Notes: generated from the letters alone by a model not told the origin. A stretch of 52,997 nt of DNA from Vampirovibrio sp. (GCA_021323475.1 JAJQJM010000003.1:1-52997), one strand, 5' to 3'; positions 32,587 through 41,580 are shown, counted from the stretch's first letter. Translations and numbers: made by a program.

Positions 32587-32901
32587 ATGCCTTCATCCAA
32601 AACTTCCATTGAAACGATTGCGCGTCGTGTTTTGATTTCCGGTAAAGTGCAAGGCGTGGGTTACCGGTTTGCGTTGGCCGATTTGGCCCGTAACCTGAAC
32701 ATCCACGGCTGGTGCCGCAACCTGCCCGATGGTCGGGTGGAAGCATGGCTGCAAGGCGCAAAACCCCAAATGGAAGAGATTCTGGACTGGATGCAACGGG
32801 GAACGCCCAGCGCCGTGGTGGAGGATGTGTCGATAGAAAATCAGGCCATTCTGGAGCCCTTGCTCGGGGAAAGCATCGAAACGTTCGAGATTCGCAAATG
32901 A
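32587..32901 (+). CDS. acyP: Acylphosphatase
   Basis: 104 residues. Hydrolyses acyl phosphates; small cytosolic alpha/beta enzyme. Seen: the signature SGKVQGVGYRFA with the phosphate-binding Arg, and the partner GWCRNLPDGRVEAWLQG with the catalytic Asn. Length and motif order are standard. ATG follows AGGACGGTAAT. The next gene starts 14 bases later, so the two probably form an operon, though no functional link is evident. Confidence 0.92.
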   Translation: MPSSKTSIETIARRVLISGKVQGVGYRFALADLARNLNIHGWCRNLPDGRVEAWLQGAKPQMEEILDWMQRGTPSAVVEDVSIENQAILEPLLGESIETFEIRK

Positions 32902-32915
32902 GACGGAATGGCTGA

Positions 32916-33608
32916 ATGATCCCAATTGCGCGCCCAAGCCCATTTTCTTCCAATCGGGTATTGGCCTGGGCCGCTGTGCTGGGTCTGATGATCTGCTGTG
33001 CTTCCGGTATCGGATGGGCGCAGGAGCTGGATCAAGATCCGTACATGGGTTCTCCGCCGGATACGCCGGCTCAGTCCGACTCCGGCAAGCCGGTACGGAG
33101 CGGTAAGGCCAAGCCCGTGTTTACCATGCGGGCCCCGTTAACGGCCACGGTTTCCAAAACCTTGTATTTGCCCCCGGCGATGTATGGGCAATGGAGTGTG
33201 ACCGGGAATCTGCTGCAAACCAACGTGCCCGAAACCTATCCGGTTTCCAATAACATCTGGATGCTGGAGCGGGTGGGGGACCAGGTGATTATTTCCAACC
33301 CGGAGAACGGGGCCTCGGCTTCCATTGATGTGAAGGCGGCGGAAGGCAATACGGCCACCTTTTTAAAGAGCAATCAAGTGGGGCGGATTACCATTTCCGA
33401 GACGGTCACCATTACCGTGGACGGAGATAGCTTTACCGGCCAGAACCTGAGCAAGCGGGAATACTTCAAGGACGGCAAGCCGGTGAAAACCCAATTCGCC
33501 CTGTTCCGGCTGAGCGGGGTGCGGATCGGCGGAGCCAGAACCCGCTTTAAGCCGGAAGCGGAAGACGCCGGCCCGGATTTTGAAATCCAGGACCTGAAGC
33601 GCCGATAA
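32916..33608 (+). CDS. Exported hypothetical protein
   Basis: 230 residues. Signal peptide (VLAWAAVLGLMICCASGIGWAQ, cleavage near residue 36), then a Pro/Ser linker and a beta-rich domain from about 60 (YGQWSVTGNLLQTNVPETYPVSNNIWMLERVGDQVIISNPENG; ISETVTITVDGDSFTGQNLSKREYF). Probably periplasmic or on the surface. No family recognised. It follows the acylphosphatase gene closely on the same strand. The C-terminus is charged (FEIQDLKRR). Confidence 0.72.
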   Translation: MIPIARPSPFSSNRVLAWAAVLGLMICCASGIGWAQELDQDPYMGSPPDTPAQSDSGKPVRSGKAKPVFTMRAPLTATVSKTLYLPPAMYGQWSVTGNLLQTNVPETYPVSNNIWMLERVGDQVIISNPENGASASIDVKAAEGNTATFLKSNQVGRITISETVTITVDGDSFTGQNLSKREYFKDGKPVKTQFALFRLSGVRIGGARTRFKPEAEDAGPDFEIQDLKRR

Positions 33609-33625
33609 CTTGCGCGTTCAAGCAA

Positions 33626-33653
33626 TTGACTCCCAATGTTGACTTTCTATACT
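33626..33653 (+). promoter_or_regulatory. Sigma-70-type promoter
   Basis: TTGACT (33626-33631), 16 bases, TATACT (33648-33653); both boxes are one or two bases off consensus. Transcription would begin near 33660 and read into 33701 and perhaps the pilin genes. Confidence 0.6.
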
Positions 33654-33700
33654 GGACACATTGTATAGGCAGACACTAATAGGATGTCTTTAGTAAGACA

Positions 33701-33946
33701 ATGCCGATGACATTGAGAGTAATGCCTTATCTTGCCGCCGCTTCTGCTGGAGGGATTCTGGGCTATGCGTATGCCAGGCCCCTGCAGCAATTACGGAAGA
33801 CTGCCGGTATACCGGCCCCTCCTTGTATTGTGGATCAGTTTGTTTTCGCAGTGAGAGATGTGCAAGGGAAACTGCCGCCGGTTATCCCTCAACCCTCGGA
33901 TGCTCATAATCCGTTTCACTGTTTGAGGGGCTATTTGAAAATTTAA
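33701..33946 (+). CDS. Possible small protein with hydrophobic N-terminus
   Basis: 81 residues. Residues 8-25 (MPYLAAASAGGILGYAYA) form a short hydrophobic, Gly/Ala-rich stretch followed by basic residues, like a signal anchor. The rest is Pro-rich. It lies 40 bases after a good promoter; the ribosome binding site is weak. No family recognised. It could be untranslated leader, but position supports a gene. Confidence 0.45.
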   Translation: MPMTLRVMPYLAAASAGGILGYAYARPLQQLRKTAGIPAPPCIVDQFVFAVRDVQGKLPPVIPQPSDAHNPFHCLRGYLKI

Positions 33947-34071
33947 ACCATTTATGAACTTTTTTTAAAATTGAGGGGTAAACGGTTCAGGTTTTCTTCC
34001 TTCCGGCCGATAGGGTTTATATCGGATAAAACGCGTTTGGATCACTACTCACCGGAGAAGAAGACGAACGT

Positions 34072-34461
34072 ATGAAGCAGTTGAGACAGCACTTAAAACA
34101 CGTCCGGCATCAAGGGAACGCCTTGATGGAGTACGCTGTTCCGGCCAGCATCATCCTGTTTTCGGCAGGCGTTATGCTGACCGTAACGGATGCCACCAGC
34201 ATTATGGGCGAGTATTTTATGTCCGCCAGCGGGCATACCAAATCCAGCCTCAGCGGCAGCACCTTTAAAACCGACGGGTTGGGAGCTTCCGCCTATGGCG
34301 ATATGGACAACGGCTTATCCGGATTTACCAGTTTTGCGGCCGTAACGGATGGCAGTGGTGCGGCAACCGGCGAAAAGGCCGGAGGACTCTTCTTTTCAGG
34401 GGCAGTTAACCGCTCCGGCGGACGACAACCATCTCCCTCACCCGAATATTTATATCCCTGA
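34072..34461 (+). CDS. Flp/TadE-like pilin-type protein
   Basis: 129 residues. The N-terminus HQGNALMEYAVPASIILFSAGVML resembles a class III signal sequence: basic lead, Gly, then a hydrophobic helix with Glu at +5 and Tyr at +6, as in Flp pilins cleaved by TadV-type prepilin peptidases. The remaining 90 residues are Gly/Ser/Thr-rich and longer than a typical Flp (50-80 residues), so a minor pilin or pseudopilin is more likely than the main subunit. First of three pilin-type genes. No motor, secretin or peptidase gene is nearby. Confidence 0.68.
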   Translation: MKQLRQHLKHVRHQGNALMEYAVPASIILFSAGVMLTVTDATSIMGEYFMSASGHTKSSLSGSTFKTDGLGASAYGDMDNGLSGFTSFAAVTDGSGAATGEKAGGLFFSGAVNRSGGRQPSPSPEYLYP

Positions 34462-34514
34462 CTGATGGGCAATCATCTGACAGACAGCAGGACAGGAATA
34501 GGCAGAGCATCTTG

Positions 34515-35042
34515 ATGACGCAATACCGTAAACATACATTGGCATCTCAGGCATACGGATTCACCGAAGGGTATTCCGGTCAGTCTCTGGCTGGTCAGTC
34601 CCTGGTTGAGTTCGTATTGGTCATGCCCATTCTGGTGCTGGTATTAATCGGCGGCTTCAGTTTCGGTATGGGTACCTACCAGGCCCATATGGCTTCGGAC
34701 GCAGTACAGATGCCCGCCATGAAAAAGCTGGACCTGAGCAATGAAACCGGCGCCGTGGGTGGAGGAACCCTGCAAGGGTATATGAACGGCAGTAATGTCA
34801 AAGGTAACTTCAACACCGGCTCCCTTATCGATTCCGTAACCGTGGCAACCGGATCTCCGTACACCAGTATTATGGTGGGCTCCAAAAACTTTACCCCCAC
34901 CGCGAGTTTTATCCCCGGTTTCACCATAAAGGTCGGCGAGGCCATTAACCGGAACCTGCTGGAACCTGCCAACTCCGGCGCGGAAGTACGCCCGGCCAAC
35001 ACGGCCTGGGTTCCGGGCGGCACCCCGAACCCGCCGCCTTAA
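34515..35042 (+). CDS. TadE-family minor pilin-like protein
   Basis: 175 residues. The signature GQSLVEFVLVMPILVLVLIGGFSFGMG matches TadE-like proteins: Gly, Glu at +5 and a long hydrophobic helix. The rest is a Gly/Ser/Thr-rich external domain (SNVKGNFNTGSLIDSVTVATGSPY) ending Pro-rich. ATG 34515 is preferred to the TTG one codon earlier. Second gene of the pilin-type run, 53 bases after the Flp-like gene. Confidence 0.8.
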   Translation: MTQYRKHTLASQAYGFTEGYSGQSLAGQSLVEFVLVMPILVLVLIGGFSFGMGTYQAHMASDAVQMPAMKKLDLSNETGAVGGGTLQGYMNGSNVKGNFNTGSLIDSVTVATGSPYTSIMVGSKNFTPTASFIPGFTIKVGEAINRNLLEPANSGAEVRPANTAWVPGGTPNPPP

Positions 35043-35097
35043 TGCGAATCTATAATGACTCAGTAACCAGCCTGAAAATACTTATAAGGATTTCCAC

Positions 35098-36051
35098 GTG
35101 CTGAACCAATCCCCGCAACTATCAATCTCCCGCCATACCCGTCCGTTTCGCAGAAAGCAGCGGGGCGCCAACCTGGCCATTCTATGCGCCGTGGCGGTCA
35201 TGATTATCGGCTTTATGGGGATCTCCATATATACCGGCTTGCATGCCTTTATTGAAGGCGACTTGCAACGGGCCAGCATGAATGCGGCCATGGCCGGTGC
35301 CGCCGCCTATTACGGTAAAACGGACGGCAGCGGCAAGCCCACGCCCGATTCCGGTGGCGCGCAAGGCATCGCGACCTCCACCTTCAACGCCATTGTCAGC
35401 AATAGTTCCCTGGGCGGCTTTAGCGCGACCGCGACCGCCAGCAGCAACGACACCAACGACAGCATTACCATTACCGCCAAGGCCGGTATTCCCACCCCTT
35501 TGCTCACGCCGCTGGGCATCAGCAGTATTGAATCCAACGCCAAGTCCACGGCCCGCGCCTTGCGCTACGATCTCACCCAATTTACCGGCCCCCTCAAAAT
35601 TCAGCCGGTGGACGGCAATATCGGTTCCTACTCCAAGGTGGTCCAGTTGACGTTTCCTCTGGTGGACGGGCCGGGCACCGATATTTACGTGGAGCAGGAC
35701 GCGGCCATGCAGCAGGGCTATGTGCTGGAGGCTTGCAATAATACCGAATGCTACAACCTGACCCCCGGCGCCACCAAGGTCGGCTCCAGCCAGGTTTTAA
35801 CCGTAAACGGAATGCCGGTGGTCTATGGAACGGCGACCTTCGATCTCGGTAAGGCCGGTGTGCGCAAGGCCAGTAAACTGCGGATTACCCATTGCAACCA
35901 GTTCGACTTTTTCAACGCGGGCGCTGGCCCGACTCCTACCCCTACGGGTACCCCGCTCACGATTCGACGCATTTACCTGTTCGGCTATGCGGGCACTTGT
36001 GTGGATGACAAAACCTGTCCCATTCCCGCCGGGTTCTCCCCGGTAGAATAA
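35098..36051 (+). CDS. TadG-like pilus-associated protein
   Basis: 317 residues. Basic N-terminus, then RGANLAILCAVAVMIIGFMGISIYTG (about 22-47) and ASMNAAMAGAAAYYG, as in the TadG/TadE-G-like Flp assembly group where a membrane helix precedes an alanine-rich helix. The external domain is Thr/Ser-rich with four Cys (EACNNTECYNL; CVDDKTC) that may form disulfides. Start is GTG at 35098 with TAAGGA eight bases upstream. Third of the pilin-type genes. No von Willebrand domain was seen, unlike many TadG proteins. Confidence 0.7.
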   Translation: MLNQSPQLSISRHTRPFRRKQRGANLAILCAVAVMIIGFMGISIYTGLHAFIEGDLQRASMNAAMAGAAAYYGKTDGSGKPTPDSGGAQGIATSTFNAIVSNSSLGGFSATATASSNDTNDSITITAKAGIPTPLLTPLGISSIESNAKSTARALRYDLTQFTGPLKIQPVDGNIGSYSKVVQLTFPLVDGPGTDIYVEQDAAMQQGYVLEACNNTECYNLTPGATKVGSSQVLTVNGMPVVYGTATFDLGKAGVRKASKLRITHCNQFDFFNAGAGPTPTPTGTPLTIRRIYLFGYAGTCVDDKTCPIPAGFSPVE

Positions 36052-36068
36052 GCTCGTTCTCCCGTTGC

Positions 36069-36323
36069 CTAGTTCAGGGTGTTGTCTACGTAGAAGATCT
36101 CGGAAGACAGGATGTAATCCTTGAACACCCGGCGGTGCGATGCCTGACTGGCCGTGAAATTTCGTCCGGCTTCCAGCAGCGCGGCATTGTCTACGCTGGA
36201 CAACTGTTTACGTTCGTCGATTACGACGTTCAGTATCTCGGAGGTCATGGGTATCCCATCCTTGTGACTAACTGGGCTGATAACAGGGCTGGCGCTTGGG
36301 CCGATATCAATCGTGGTGTTCAT
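36069..36323 (-). CDS. Hypothetical small protein
   Basis: 84 residues, soluble, no family recognised. An N-terminal loop with Ser/Pro (IDIGPSASPVISPV) precedes helices (SEILNVVIDERKQLSSVDNAALLEAGRNF, HRRVFKDYILSSEIFYV). ATG at 36321-36323 is chosen; a TTG nine codons upstream also exists and neither has a clear ribosome binding site. It converges with the TadG-like gene, 17 bases away, with no visible terminator. Confidence 0.5.
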   Translation of the reverse strand: MNTTIDIGPSASPVISPVSHKDGIPMTSEILNVVIDERKQLSSVDNAALLEAGRNFTASQASHRRVFKDYILSSEIFYVDNTLN

Positions 36324-36401
36324 ACGTACAAAAAATAGAAACCCCTTCAAAAATTGCGATGACTGTCGCAGCCATTCGTGGAAAAGTTTACAATTCGCAA
36401 C

Positions 36402-37382
36402 TCATCCGCAAACTGATTCTGTTATACGGGTTTTTACGAAATTCCGCAATTGCTCGCCTGTCATCTGATCGCAGAACAGCCATTGCACCTGCGGATTACG
36501 CCGGAACCAGGTCATTTGCCGACGGGCGTACTGGTGAATATTAATGCGAATCTGTTCCAGGGCGTCTTCCAACGAGCGCTGACCCAGCACCACCTGCACC
36601 AGTTCCGGGTAGCCGTGCGCCACCCCCAAGGCATGGGCCTGCGGGCCGTACCGCTGAACCAGCCCCTCCACCTCCTCCAGCCAGCCTTGGGCCATCATGG
36701 CGTCAATGCGCTGATCGATCCGCTGGCGCAGCAAGTCCCGGTCCATATAGGTCAACCCGAACCATTGCACGTTGAGCCCTTTGTTCTCGCTGCGTTTGGG
36801 AACGGGCTGGCCGGTGGCCTCGATAATTTCCAGCGCCCGGATAATCCGCACCCGATCGTTGGGATGCAATGCCGCCGCCCGTTCCGGGTCTTTTTCCCGC
36901 AGCAATTGATGCAGCGCTTCAGGATCGGTTTGTTGTTCCGCCCAGTCGGCCATGGCGGCACGGAACGCATCGTTGGGGGGCACGTCCGGAATAAAGTCCG
37001 CCTGGAGCAGGGCCTTCAGGTAAAAACCCGTTCCACCGGCTACCACCGGTACTTTATCTGCTTTCCACAATGTTTCCAGATGGGCGGACGCCTGCGCCTG
37101 ATAGGCTGCCGCGCTGAAGGACTCATCCGGCGCGGCCACGTCAATCATGTGGTGAGGAATGCCCTGCTTCTCCTCTTCGGTCGGTTTGGCGGTGCCAATG
37201 GTCAGTTCCCGGTATAGCACCTGGGAATCAGCGGAGACGATCTCCGTGTTCAACCATTGGGCAACCTCTACGGCCATGGCGGTTTTTCCGGTGGCCGTCG
37301 GCCCCACGATGGCAATGACGGATTTGGCAGCCGGTTTGCCGCTTGAAGCTGGGTTGGGCTTGGGTGTCATTTCCTCAGGCAT
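36402..37382 (-). CDS. miaA: tRNA dimethylallyltransferase
   Basis: Adds the dimethylallyl group to A37 of tRNAs reading UNN codons. About 326 residues. Seen: P-loop GPTATGKT, SADSQVLYRELTIGTAKPT, PHHMIDVAAPDESFSAA, VAGGTGFYLKALL and the C-terminal QIRINIHQYARRQMTWFRR. The conserved part is reached from ATG 37382, four bases after the upstream membrane gene's stop; an alternative ATG follows four codons later. Together with 37387-38331 it forms a likely two-gene operon. Confidence 0.94.
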   Translation of the reverse strand: MPEEMTPKPNPASSGKPAAKSVIAIVGPTATGKTAMAVEVAQWLNTEIVSADSQVLYRELTIGTAKPTEEEKQGIPHHMIDVAAPDESFSAAAYQAQASAHLETLWKADKVPVVAGGTGFYLKALLQADFIPDVPPNDAFRAAMADWAEQQTDPEALHQLLREKDPERAAALHPNDRVRIIRALEIIEATGQPVPKRSENKGLNVQWFGLTYMDRDLLRQRIDQRIDAMMAQGWLEEVEGLVQRYGPQAHALGVAHGYPELVQVVLGQRSLEDALEQIRINIHQYARRQMTWFRRNPQVQWLFCDQMTGEQLRNFVKTRITESVCG

Positions 37383-37386
37383 CGCC

Positions 37387-38331
37387 TCAAACAGCCGGAG
37401 GTTGGCCGACCGTATCGCTGTCAGGTTTTTCTGCCGGTTGTTCCACGGGTTTGCCAACCGCATGGTACACGTAAACAAAGACGGCAATGACCATATACAC
37501 CAGCATCAGCAGCAAAAACAACTGGAACATAATCAGAACCAGTGGGCCTGCAATGGCGGATAAGGCAGTCAGGAAATATAAAGAGGTTCCCGTCAGCAGG
37601 AACAGGCCGCTCAGCGGGAACATCCGCAGCGGGTCTTTGAAGTATTGCAGGCTGGCCCGCCAGAATGCCTTCAGGGTACCGTCTCCATAATAGACGACAA
37701 AGGCCGGCCAGAGCATGAAAATCAGTAGAAAGCCGATATAGGCGAACATGCCAACCAGTAATACCAGAGATAGCTTGCCCAGATTGACCTGTTCGGCAAA
37801 ACTTAACGATTGAATGGCTGTCTCCCGGTGGCTTAGGTCAGCCTGAATCAATTTTTCAAGAATGGCTTGGTTTTCAGTCCACATGGGGTGAATGACGTTA
37901 AACAGCAGCAGGATGGCCACGCCGTGAATCAGCATGCCACCGGCAATACTGGGGAAAAACCGGGCAATGCCGGGGAAAAATTCTTTGTAAAGCGAAAAGG
38001 CCGCCAATGGGGACACGTCCCGCAGCGCCTCTTCCCTGGGGCGACCCAGAAAACGGGTGCAGGCGGACGCCACCATACTGAACCAGCCTGCGGCAATGGC
38101 GGCCATTACCTGCAGAACTACCGCGAATAGCAGCAGCCAGCGCCATTCCCAGGCGGGCAAAACGCCTTCCGGCAGGATAGCGCCTAATAAAAAGAGACTG
38201 AACAGAAAGATATAGACGAGTGTAAAGTTTCGTGTCCAGATAATCAGGCTATCGGTTAAAACGGTTAAAAGCAGTCGCATAGCCGAAAGCATACCACCAA
38301 GATATTGTTTCAGAAAGCCAAAAGCGTCCAA
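37387..38331 (-). CDS. Polytopic inner-membrane protein of unknown function
   Basis: 314 residues with about six hydrophobic segments (near 20-35, 38-55, 65-85, 130-150, 195-220, 245-285). The pattern FLGRPREEALRDVSPLAAFSLYKEF lies in a cytosolic loop. The C-terminal 25 residues are Pro/Glu-rich and soluble. No transporter motif was recognised. The start is uncertain: TTG at 38331 after GGGGAA, or ATG at 38290-38292. It ends four bases before miaA, so expression is likely coupled. Confidence 0.72.
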   Translation of the reverse strand: MDAFGFLKQYLGGMLSAMRLLLTVLTDSLIIWTRNFTLVYIFLFSLFLLGAILPEGVLPAWEWRWLLLFAVVLQVMAAIAAGWFSMVASACTRFLGRPREEALRDVSPLAAFSLYKEFFPGIARFFPSIAGGMLIHGVAILLLFNVIHPMWTENQAILEKLIQADLSHRETAIQSLSFAEQVNLGKLSLVLLVGMFAYIGFLLIFMLWPAFVVYYGDGTLKAFWRASLQYFKDPLRMFPLSGLFLLTGTSLYFLTALSAIAGPLVLIMFQLFLLLMLVYMVIAVFVYVYHAVGKPVEQPAEKPDSDTVGQPPAV

Positions 38332-38526
38332 TTCCCCATTTGGGCAATAGCAATCCCTGTATTTAAAAATATAATTGAGTAGACTTCTTCGAGTAGGAGT
38401 GAACTCAAAGTTTTTCGCGCTTTTACAATTCTTTATTTATCGGTTTTCCAGAGTTCGATGAGAATCAACAGATCCCTTGGGGCATAAAACAGAGACGTGT
38501 ATAAGTAAAATTGAGGGTAATTGGGC

Positions 38527-39015
38527 ATGTTGCAAACGCCATCACAACCGAAAAAAGGCCGGCCATTGTTATCCAAGCCAATGGCTCCTGAGCTGCCGGG
38601 AGGAAGAATTCGGCAATATTCGCCGTATCCGGCTATTCCACCGGCCAAGTATTCGGGCATGCCCAATTTCATGCACTATTGCATCGGGCCGGGCGCGGAT
38701 TTACAGGGCGCGGATCTCTCCAACGCCGACTTGCGCTGGAGCAACTTCCGTAGCGCCAACCTGCGCAATACCAAGTTGCGCGGTTCCATATTATGGGGCT
38801 CCATCCTCACCAACGCCGATTTACGGGACGCCAACCTGAGCCATGCCGATTTTACCGGCGCGGATTTGGTGGGCGCCAACCTGACCGGGGCGGATTTGGA
38901 AGGCGCCTGCTTCCTGGGCGCCCGCTACGGCAAGACCACCCAGTTCCCCAAAAAATTCGGGGATCCGGAACGGAAAGGCATGGTCAGCCTGAGCGAGTCG
39001 ATGCAGTTCAGCTGA
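38527..39015 (+). CDS. Pentapeptide-repeat protein
   Basis: About 162 residues. Residues about 55-135 carry consecutive A(D/N)L-type pentapeptides (GADLQGADLSNADLRWSNF, SANLRNTKLRG, NADLRDANLSHADFTGADL, GANLTGADLEGA) that form a right-handed quadrilateral beta-helix. The Pro/Lys-rich N-terminus (about 1-45) is probably flexible. The family includes DNA mimics and many cyanobacterial proteins of unknown role. ATG 38527 follows GAGGG by nine bases; a TTG two codons earlier is also open. No signal peptide. Confidence 0.85.
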   Translation: MLQTPSQPKKGRPLLSKPMAPELPGGRIRQYSPYPAIPPAKYSGMPNFMHYCIGPGADLQGADLSNADLRWSNFRSANLRNTKLRGSILWGSILTNADLRDANLSHADFTGADLVGANLTGADLEGACFLGARYGKTTQFPKKFGDPERKGMVSLSESMQFS

Positions 39016-39061
39016 CGCAATCCGTTAAGAGGTCGCTTCGCGCGACGCATTCGATATTCAA

Positions 39062-39094
39062 AGGGGCTCGAGGTACAAGTGACTTCGGGCCCCT
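39062..39094 (+). terminator. Probable terminator after the pentapeptide-repeat gene
   Basis: AGGGGCTCGA (39062-39071) pairs with TCGGGCCCCT (39085-39094) with one G-U pair. The tail TCTTCC is only weakly T-rich. Confidence 0.45.
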
Positions 39095-39171
39095 CTCTTC
39101 CGTATTGTTTACCGGCCTGGCTTGAATTAAGATGTCAGCATTGTCATACGTTTATGCGGGGATTCAGTACA

Positions 39172-39732
39172 ATGTCGGCTGACGATATTCAAAGTTTGGC
39201 GGAAGAGAAAATGAAGAAGGCGATTGCCTCGGTGCAGTACGAGATGGGCTCCATCCGTACAGGCCGGGCGAACCCTCTCATTCTGGACCGGGTTACGGTG
39301 GATTACTACGGCACTCCCACCCCCGTGCGCCAAATGGCGAACGTGACGGTTCAGGAAGGACAGACCCTGGTCATTCAGCCCTATGACAAAAGCTCGATGG
39401 GCGATATCGAAAAAGCCATTTCCAAGTCCGATATCAACCTGCCTGTCAATAACGACGGTACGGTGCTGCGCCTGAACGTGCCGCCGCTGACTGAAGAACG
39501 CCGCAAGGAAATGGTGAAGACCGTCAAGAAAATCGGCGAGGAAGGCAAAGTGGCTATCCGTAACATCCGCCGGGATGCCACCAGCGATGTGGAAAAGCTG
39601 AAGAAAGCCGAAAACCTGTCCGAAGACGAAGTGAAGCTGCGCCAGGACAAAATTCAGAAGCTGACCGATAAATACATCGGCCAACTGGAGCAGATGGTCA
39701 GCGATAAAGAGAAAGAAGTGATGGAGGTTTAG
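39172..39732 (+). CDS. frr: Ribosome recycling factor
   Basis: Releases the ribosome after termination together with EF-G. 186 residues, standard length. Seen: MGSIRTGRANPLILDRVTVDYYGTPTPV, IQPYDKSSMGDIEKAI, DINLPVNNDGTVLRLNVPPLTEERRKEMVK and the C-terminal helix DKYIGQLEQMVSDKEKEVMEV. ATG at 39172 has GGGGA nine bases upstream; earlier in-frame codons are not conserved. The usual partner pyrH is not directly upstream; cdsA follows after 47 bases, a classic frr-cdsA pairing. Confidence 0.96.
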   Translation: MSADDIQSLAEEKMKKAIASVQYEMGSIRTGRANPLILDRVTVDYYGTPTPVRQMANVTVQEGQTLVIQPYDKSSMGDIEKAISKSDINLPVNNDGTVLRLNVPPLTEERRKEMVKTVKKIGEEGKVAIRNIRRDATSDVEKLKKAENLSEDEVKLRQDKIQKLTDKYIGQLEQMVSDKEKEVMEV

Positions 39733-39779
39733 CCATTCGTACGGAAGCCTCCGAGGTTAGTCAAGCCGGAAAGCGTAGT

Positions 39780-40601
39780 TTGTCCCGTGTTCGCATGGGG
39801 CTCATTATTGCGGTGGTCTTTTTCGGGGCTGCCGCCGTAGGCGGATGGTTCTGGTCTTTATTGGTATTCGCTTCCATTTACCTGGGCAACCAGGAATTCA
39901 AGACCTTGATGGGAAATATCGGCGTTAAGCCTTCCCAAATCATCATCATGGCCTCTGCGGTGCTGATGGTGCTGGTCGCCAGCCTGGATCAGTCCAAATG
40001 GCTTTCCCCAATTCTCACGCTTGCTATTATCGCGAGCTTTTTCCGTCTGCTGTTCCGTAGTCCCCGCGCCCACATCGGGGATATCGGCGGTACGCTGATC
40101 GTGATTCTGTATATGGTGTATATGCCGGTTTATTATATTCTGTTGCGGCAATTGGGCTTGCAATACCTGGTATTGACCTTGGCTGTTATCAGCGCTTCCG
40201 ATATTGCGGCGTATTATGTGGGTAAGGCATTTGGAAAACACCTGCTGTACCCGGAAATTAGCCCCAAGAAGACCCGTGAAGGAGCCATCGGAGGCTTACT
40301 GGGCGGCGTGTTGCTGGGCCTGTTGACCACTCTCATCTGGCCGATGCCCTGGTATCACGCGGTTATCCTCAGCGTGTTGCTGGTCATTGTAGGACAGTTG
40401 GGCGATTTAACCGAGTCCATGATGAAACGGGACGTGGGCTTGAAAGATTCGGGCATGTTGCTGGCCAGCCACGGCGGATTTTTAGATCGGGCGGACAGCT
40501 ATATTTTTTCCGGCGCAGTTTGCTACTATTATATATATTGGATTGTGCTCCGGCAGGGTTTGGCGCTTGATGTGATCCGCTGGTTTGAACAGTTCCATTA
40601 A
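39780..40601 (+). CDS. cdsA: Phosphatidate cytidylyltransferase
   Basis: Makes CDP-diacylglycerol from phosphatidate and CTP at the inner membrane. 273 residues, about seven hydrophobic segments. C-terminal signature GQLGDLTESMMKRDVGLKDSG then HGGFLDRADSYIFSGA, the CdsA active-site region with its conserved Asp, Lys and Arg residues. TTG at 39780 with GGAAAG upstream is the likely start; ATG 39796 is an alternative. It follows frr in the common bacterial order. Confidence 0.94.
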   Translation: MSRVRMGLIIAVVFFGAAAVGGWFWSLLVFASIYLGNQEFKTLMGNIGVKPSQIIIMASAVLMVLVASLDQSKWLSPILTLAIIASFFRLLFRSPRAHIGDIGGTLIVILYMVYMPVYYILLRQLGLQYLVLTLAVISASDIAAYYVGKAFGKHLLYPEISPKKTREGAIGGLLGGVLLGLLTTLIWPMPWYHAVILSVLLVIVGQLGDLTESMMKRDVGLKDSGMLLASHGGFLDRADSYIFSGAVCYYYIYWIVLRQGLALDVIRWFEQFH

Positions 40602-40738
40602 ATTTTCGTTCCAATTGAACGATACGTTGAATATAAACGCTCAATAGTACGGCTGGAGCCGCGTGTTTCCCTCTCTCTCCGGGAGCATCGGCGGCCAGAA
40701 ACCGCTAATCGCTAATTTGCTAATAAAGGACAACTCGC

Positions 40739-41515
40739 ATGGTTTCCACGGCTTCCGAAAGCCAAGGTAAAGAAAACCAGGACAAACCAATTGATAAGGA
40801 CAGAAAGCAGCAGATTCTGTCCTTGTTGAAAGGGCTGAATATCAAGCGTCCCCGCAATTACGAACTCTATGACCGGGCGCTGACTCATAGTTCGTTTACT
40901 TACGAGAACAAGCTGTCCGCCTTTGAAAACTACGAGCGCCTGGAGTACCTGGGCGATGCGGTGCTGAAGCTGGTAGTCAGCGAGTACCTGTTTGAGCGCT
41001 TTCCCGATTACCGGGAAGGGGAGCTGACCAAGATCCGGGCGGTGGTGGTCAGCGATGCCAAGCTGGCCGAAGTGGCCAAGCTGATGAACCTGGGCGAGTA
41101 CATTATTTTTGGGGCCAGCGAAGCCAAAAGCGGCGGGCGTAAAAAGGTATCCAACCTGGCTTGCGCGTTTGAGGCGCTGCTTGGGGCCATGTACCTGGAC
41201 GGCAAAACCGGGGAAGTTCGCGATATGGTGCGGGCCCAACTGGAAAGCTTCGTGACGGAAATCGATCTCAGCAAGACCAAGGATAACTATAAAGCGGCTT
41301 TGCAGGAACTGACCCAGGCGGACGGCGGTGTGCTGCCGGTTTACCGCACAGTAAAAGAATCCGGCCCGTCGCATAACCGCACGTTTTACGTGGAGGTTTC
41401 AATCAACGGGGAAGTGGTGGGCATTGGGGCGGGAAAATCCAAGAAAGAAGCCCAGCAGCAAGCGGCCCGGCAAGCGCTGGAAACCCTCAACGAACTGGAT
41501 GAGTCCGACATTTAA
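40739..41515 (+). CDS. rnc: Ribonuclease III
   Basis: Cleaves double-stranded RNA in rRNA and mRNA processing. 258 residues with a 35-residue charged N-terminal lead (Lys/Asp/Gln-rich). Signature NYERLEYLGDAVLKLVVSEYLF, the second metal-site region CAFEALLGAMYLDG, and a C-terminal double-stranded RNA-binding domain (NYKAALQELTQADGGVLPVYRTVKESGPSHNRTFYVEV, SKKEAQQQAARQAL). ATG has AAAGGAC eight bases upstream. The long hydrophilic N-terminus exceeds that of the E. coli enzyme (226 residues). Confidence 0.96.
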   Translation: MVSTASESQGKENQDKPIDKDRKQQILSLLKGLNIKRPRNYELYDRALTHSSFTYENKLSAFENYERLEYLGDAVLKLVVSEYLFERFPDYREGELTKIRAVVVSDAKLAEVAKLMNLGEYIIFGASEAKSGGRKKVSNLACAFEALLGAMYLDGKTGEVRDMVRAQLESFVTEIDLSKTKDNYKAALQELTQADGGVLPVYRTVKESGPSHNRTFYVEVSINGEVVGIGAGKSKKEAQQQAARQALETLNELDESDI

Positions 41516-41580
41516 GTGAAGGGCTTCAGGTAAGCGTTGTCTTTTTGAGGCATGTCTATCGCTTGAGGATACTTTTTACT

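Larger units (their letters stand above)
33609..34071. other. Spacer with a good promoter and a small frame
   Basis: Between the exported protein gene and the pilin cluster. It holds the promoter at 33626-33653 and a possible 81-residue gene, listed separately. From 33947 to 34071 there is a short CCGATA-type hairpin before the Flp-like gene but no clear terminator. Confidence 0.45.
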
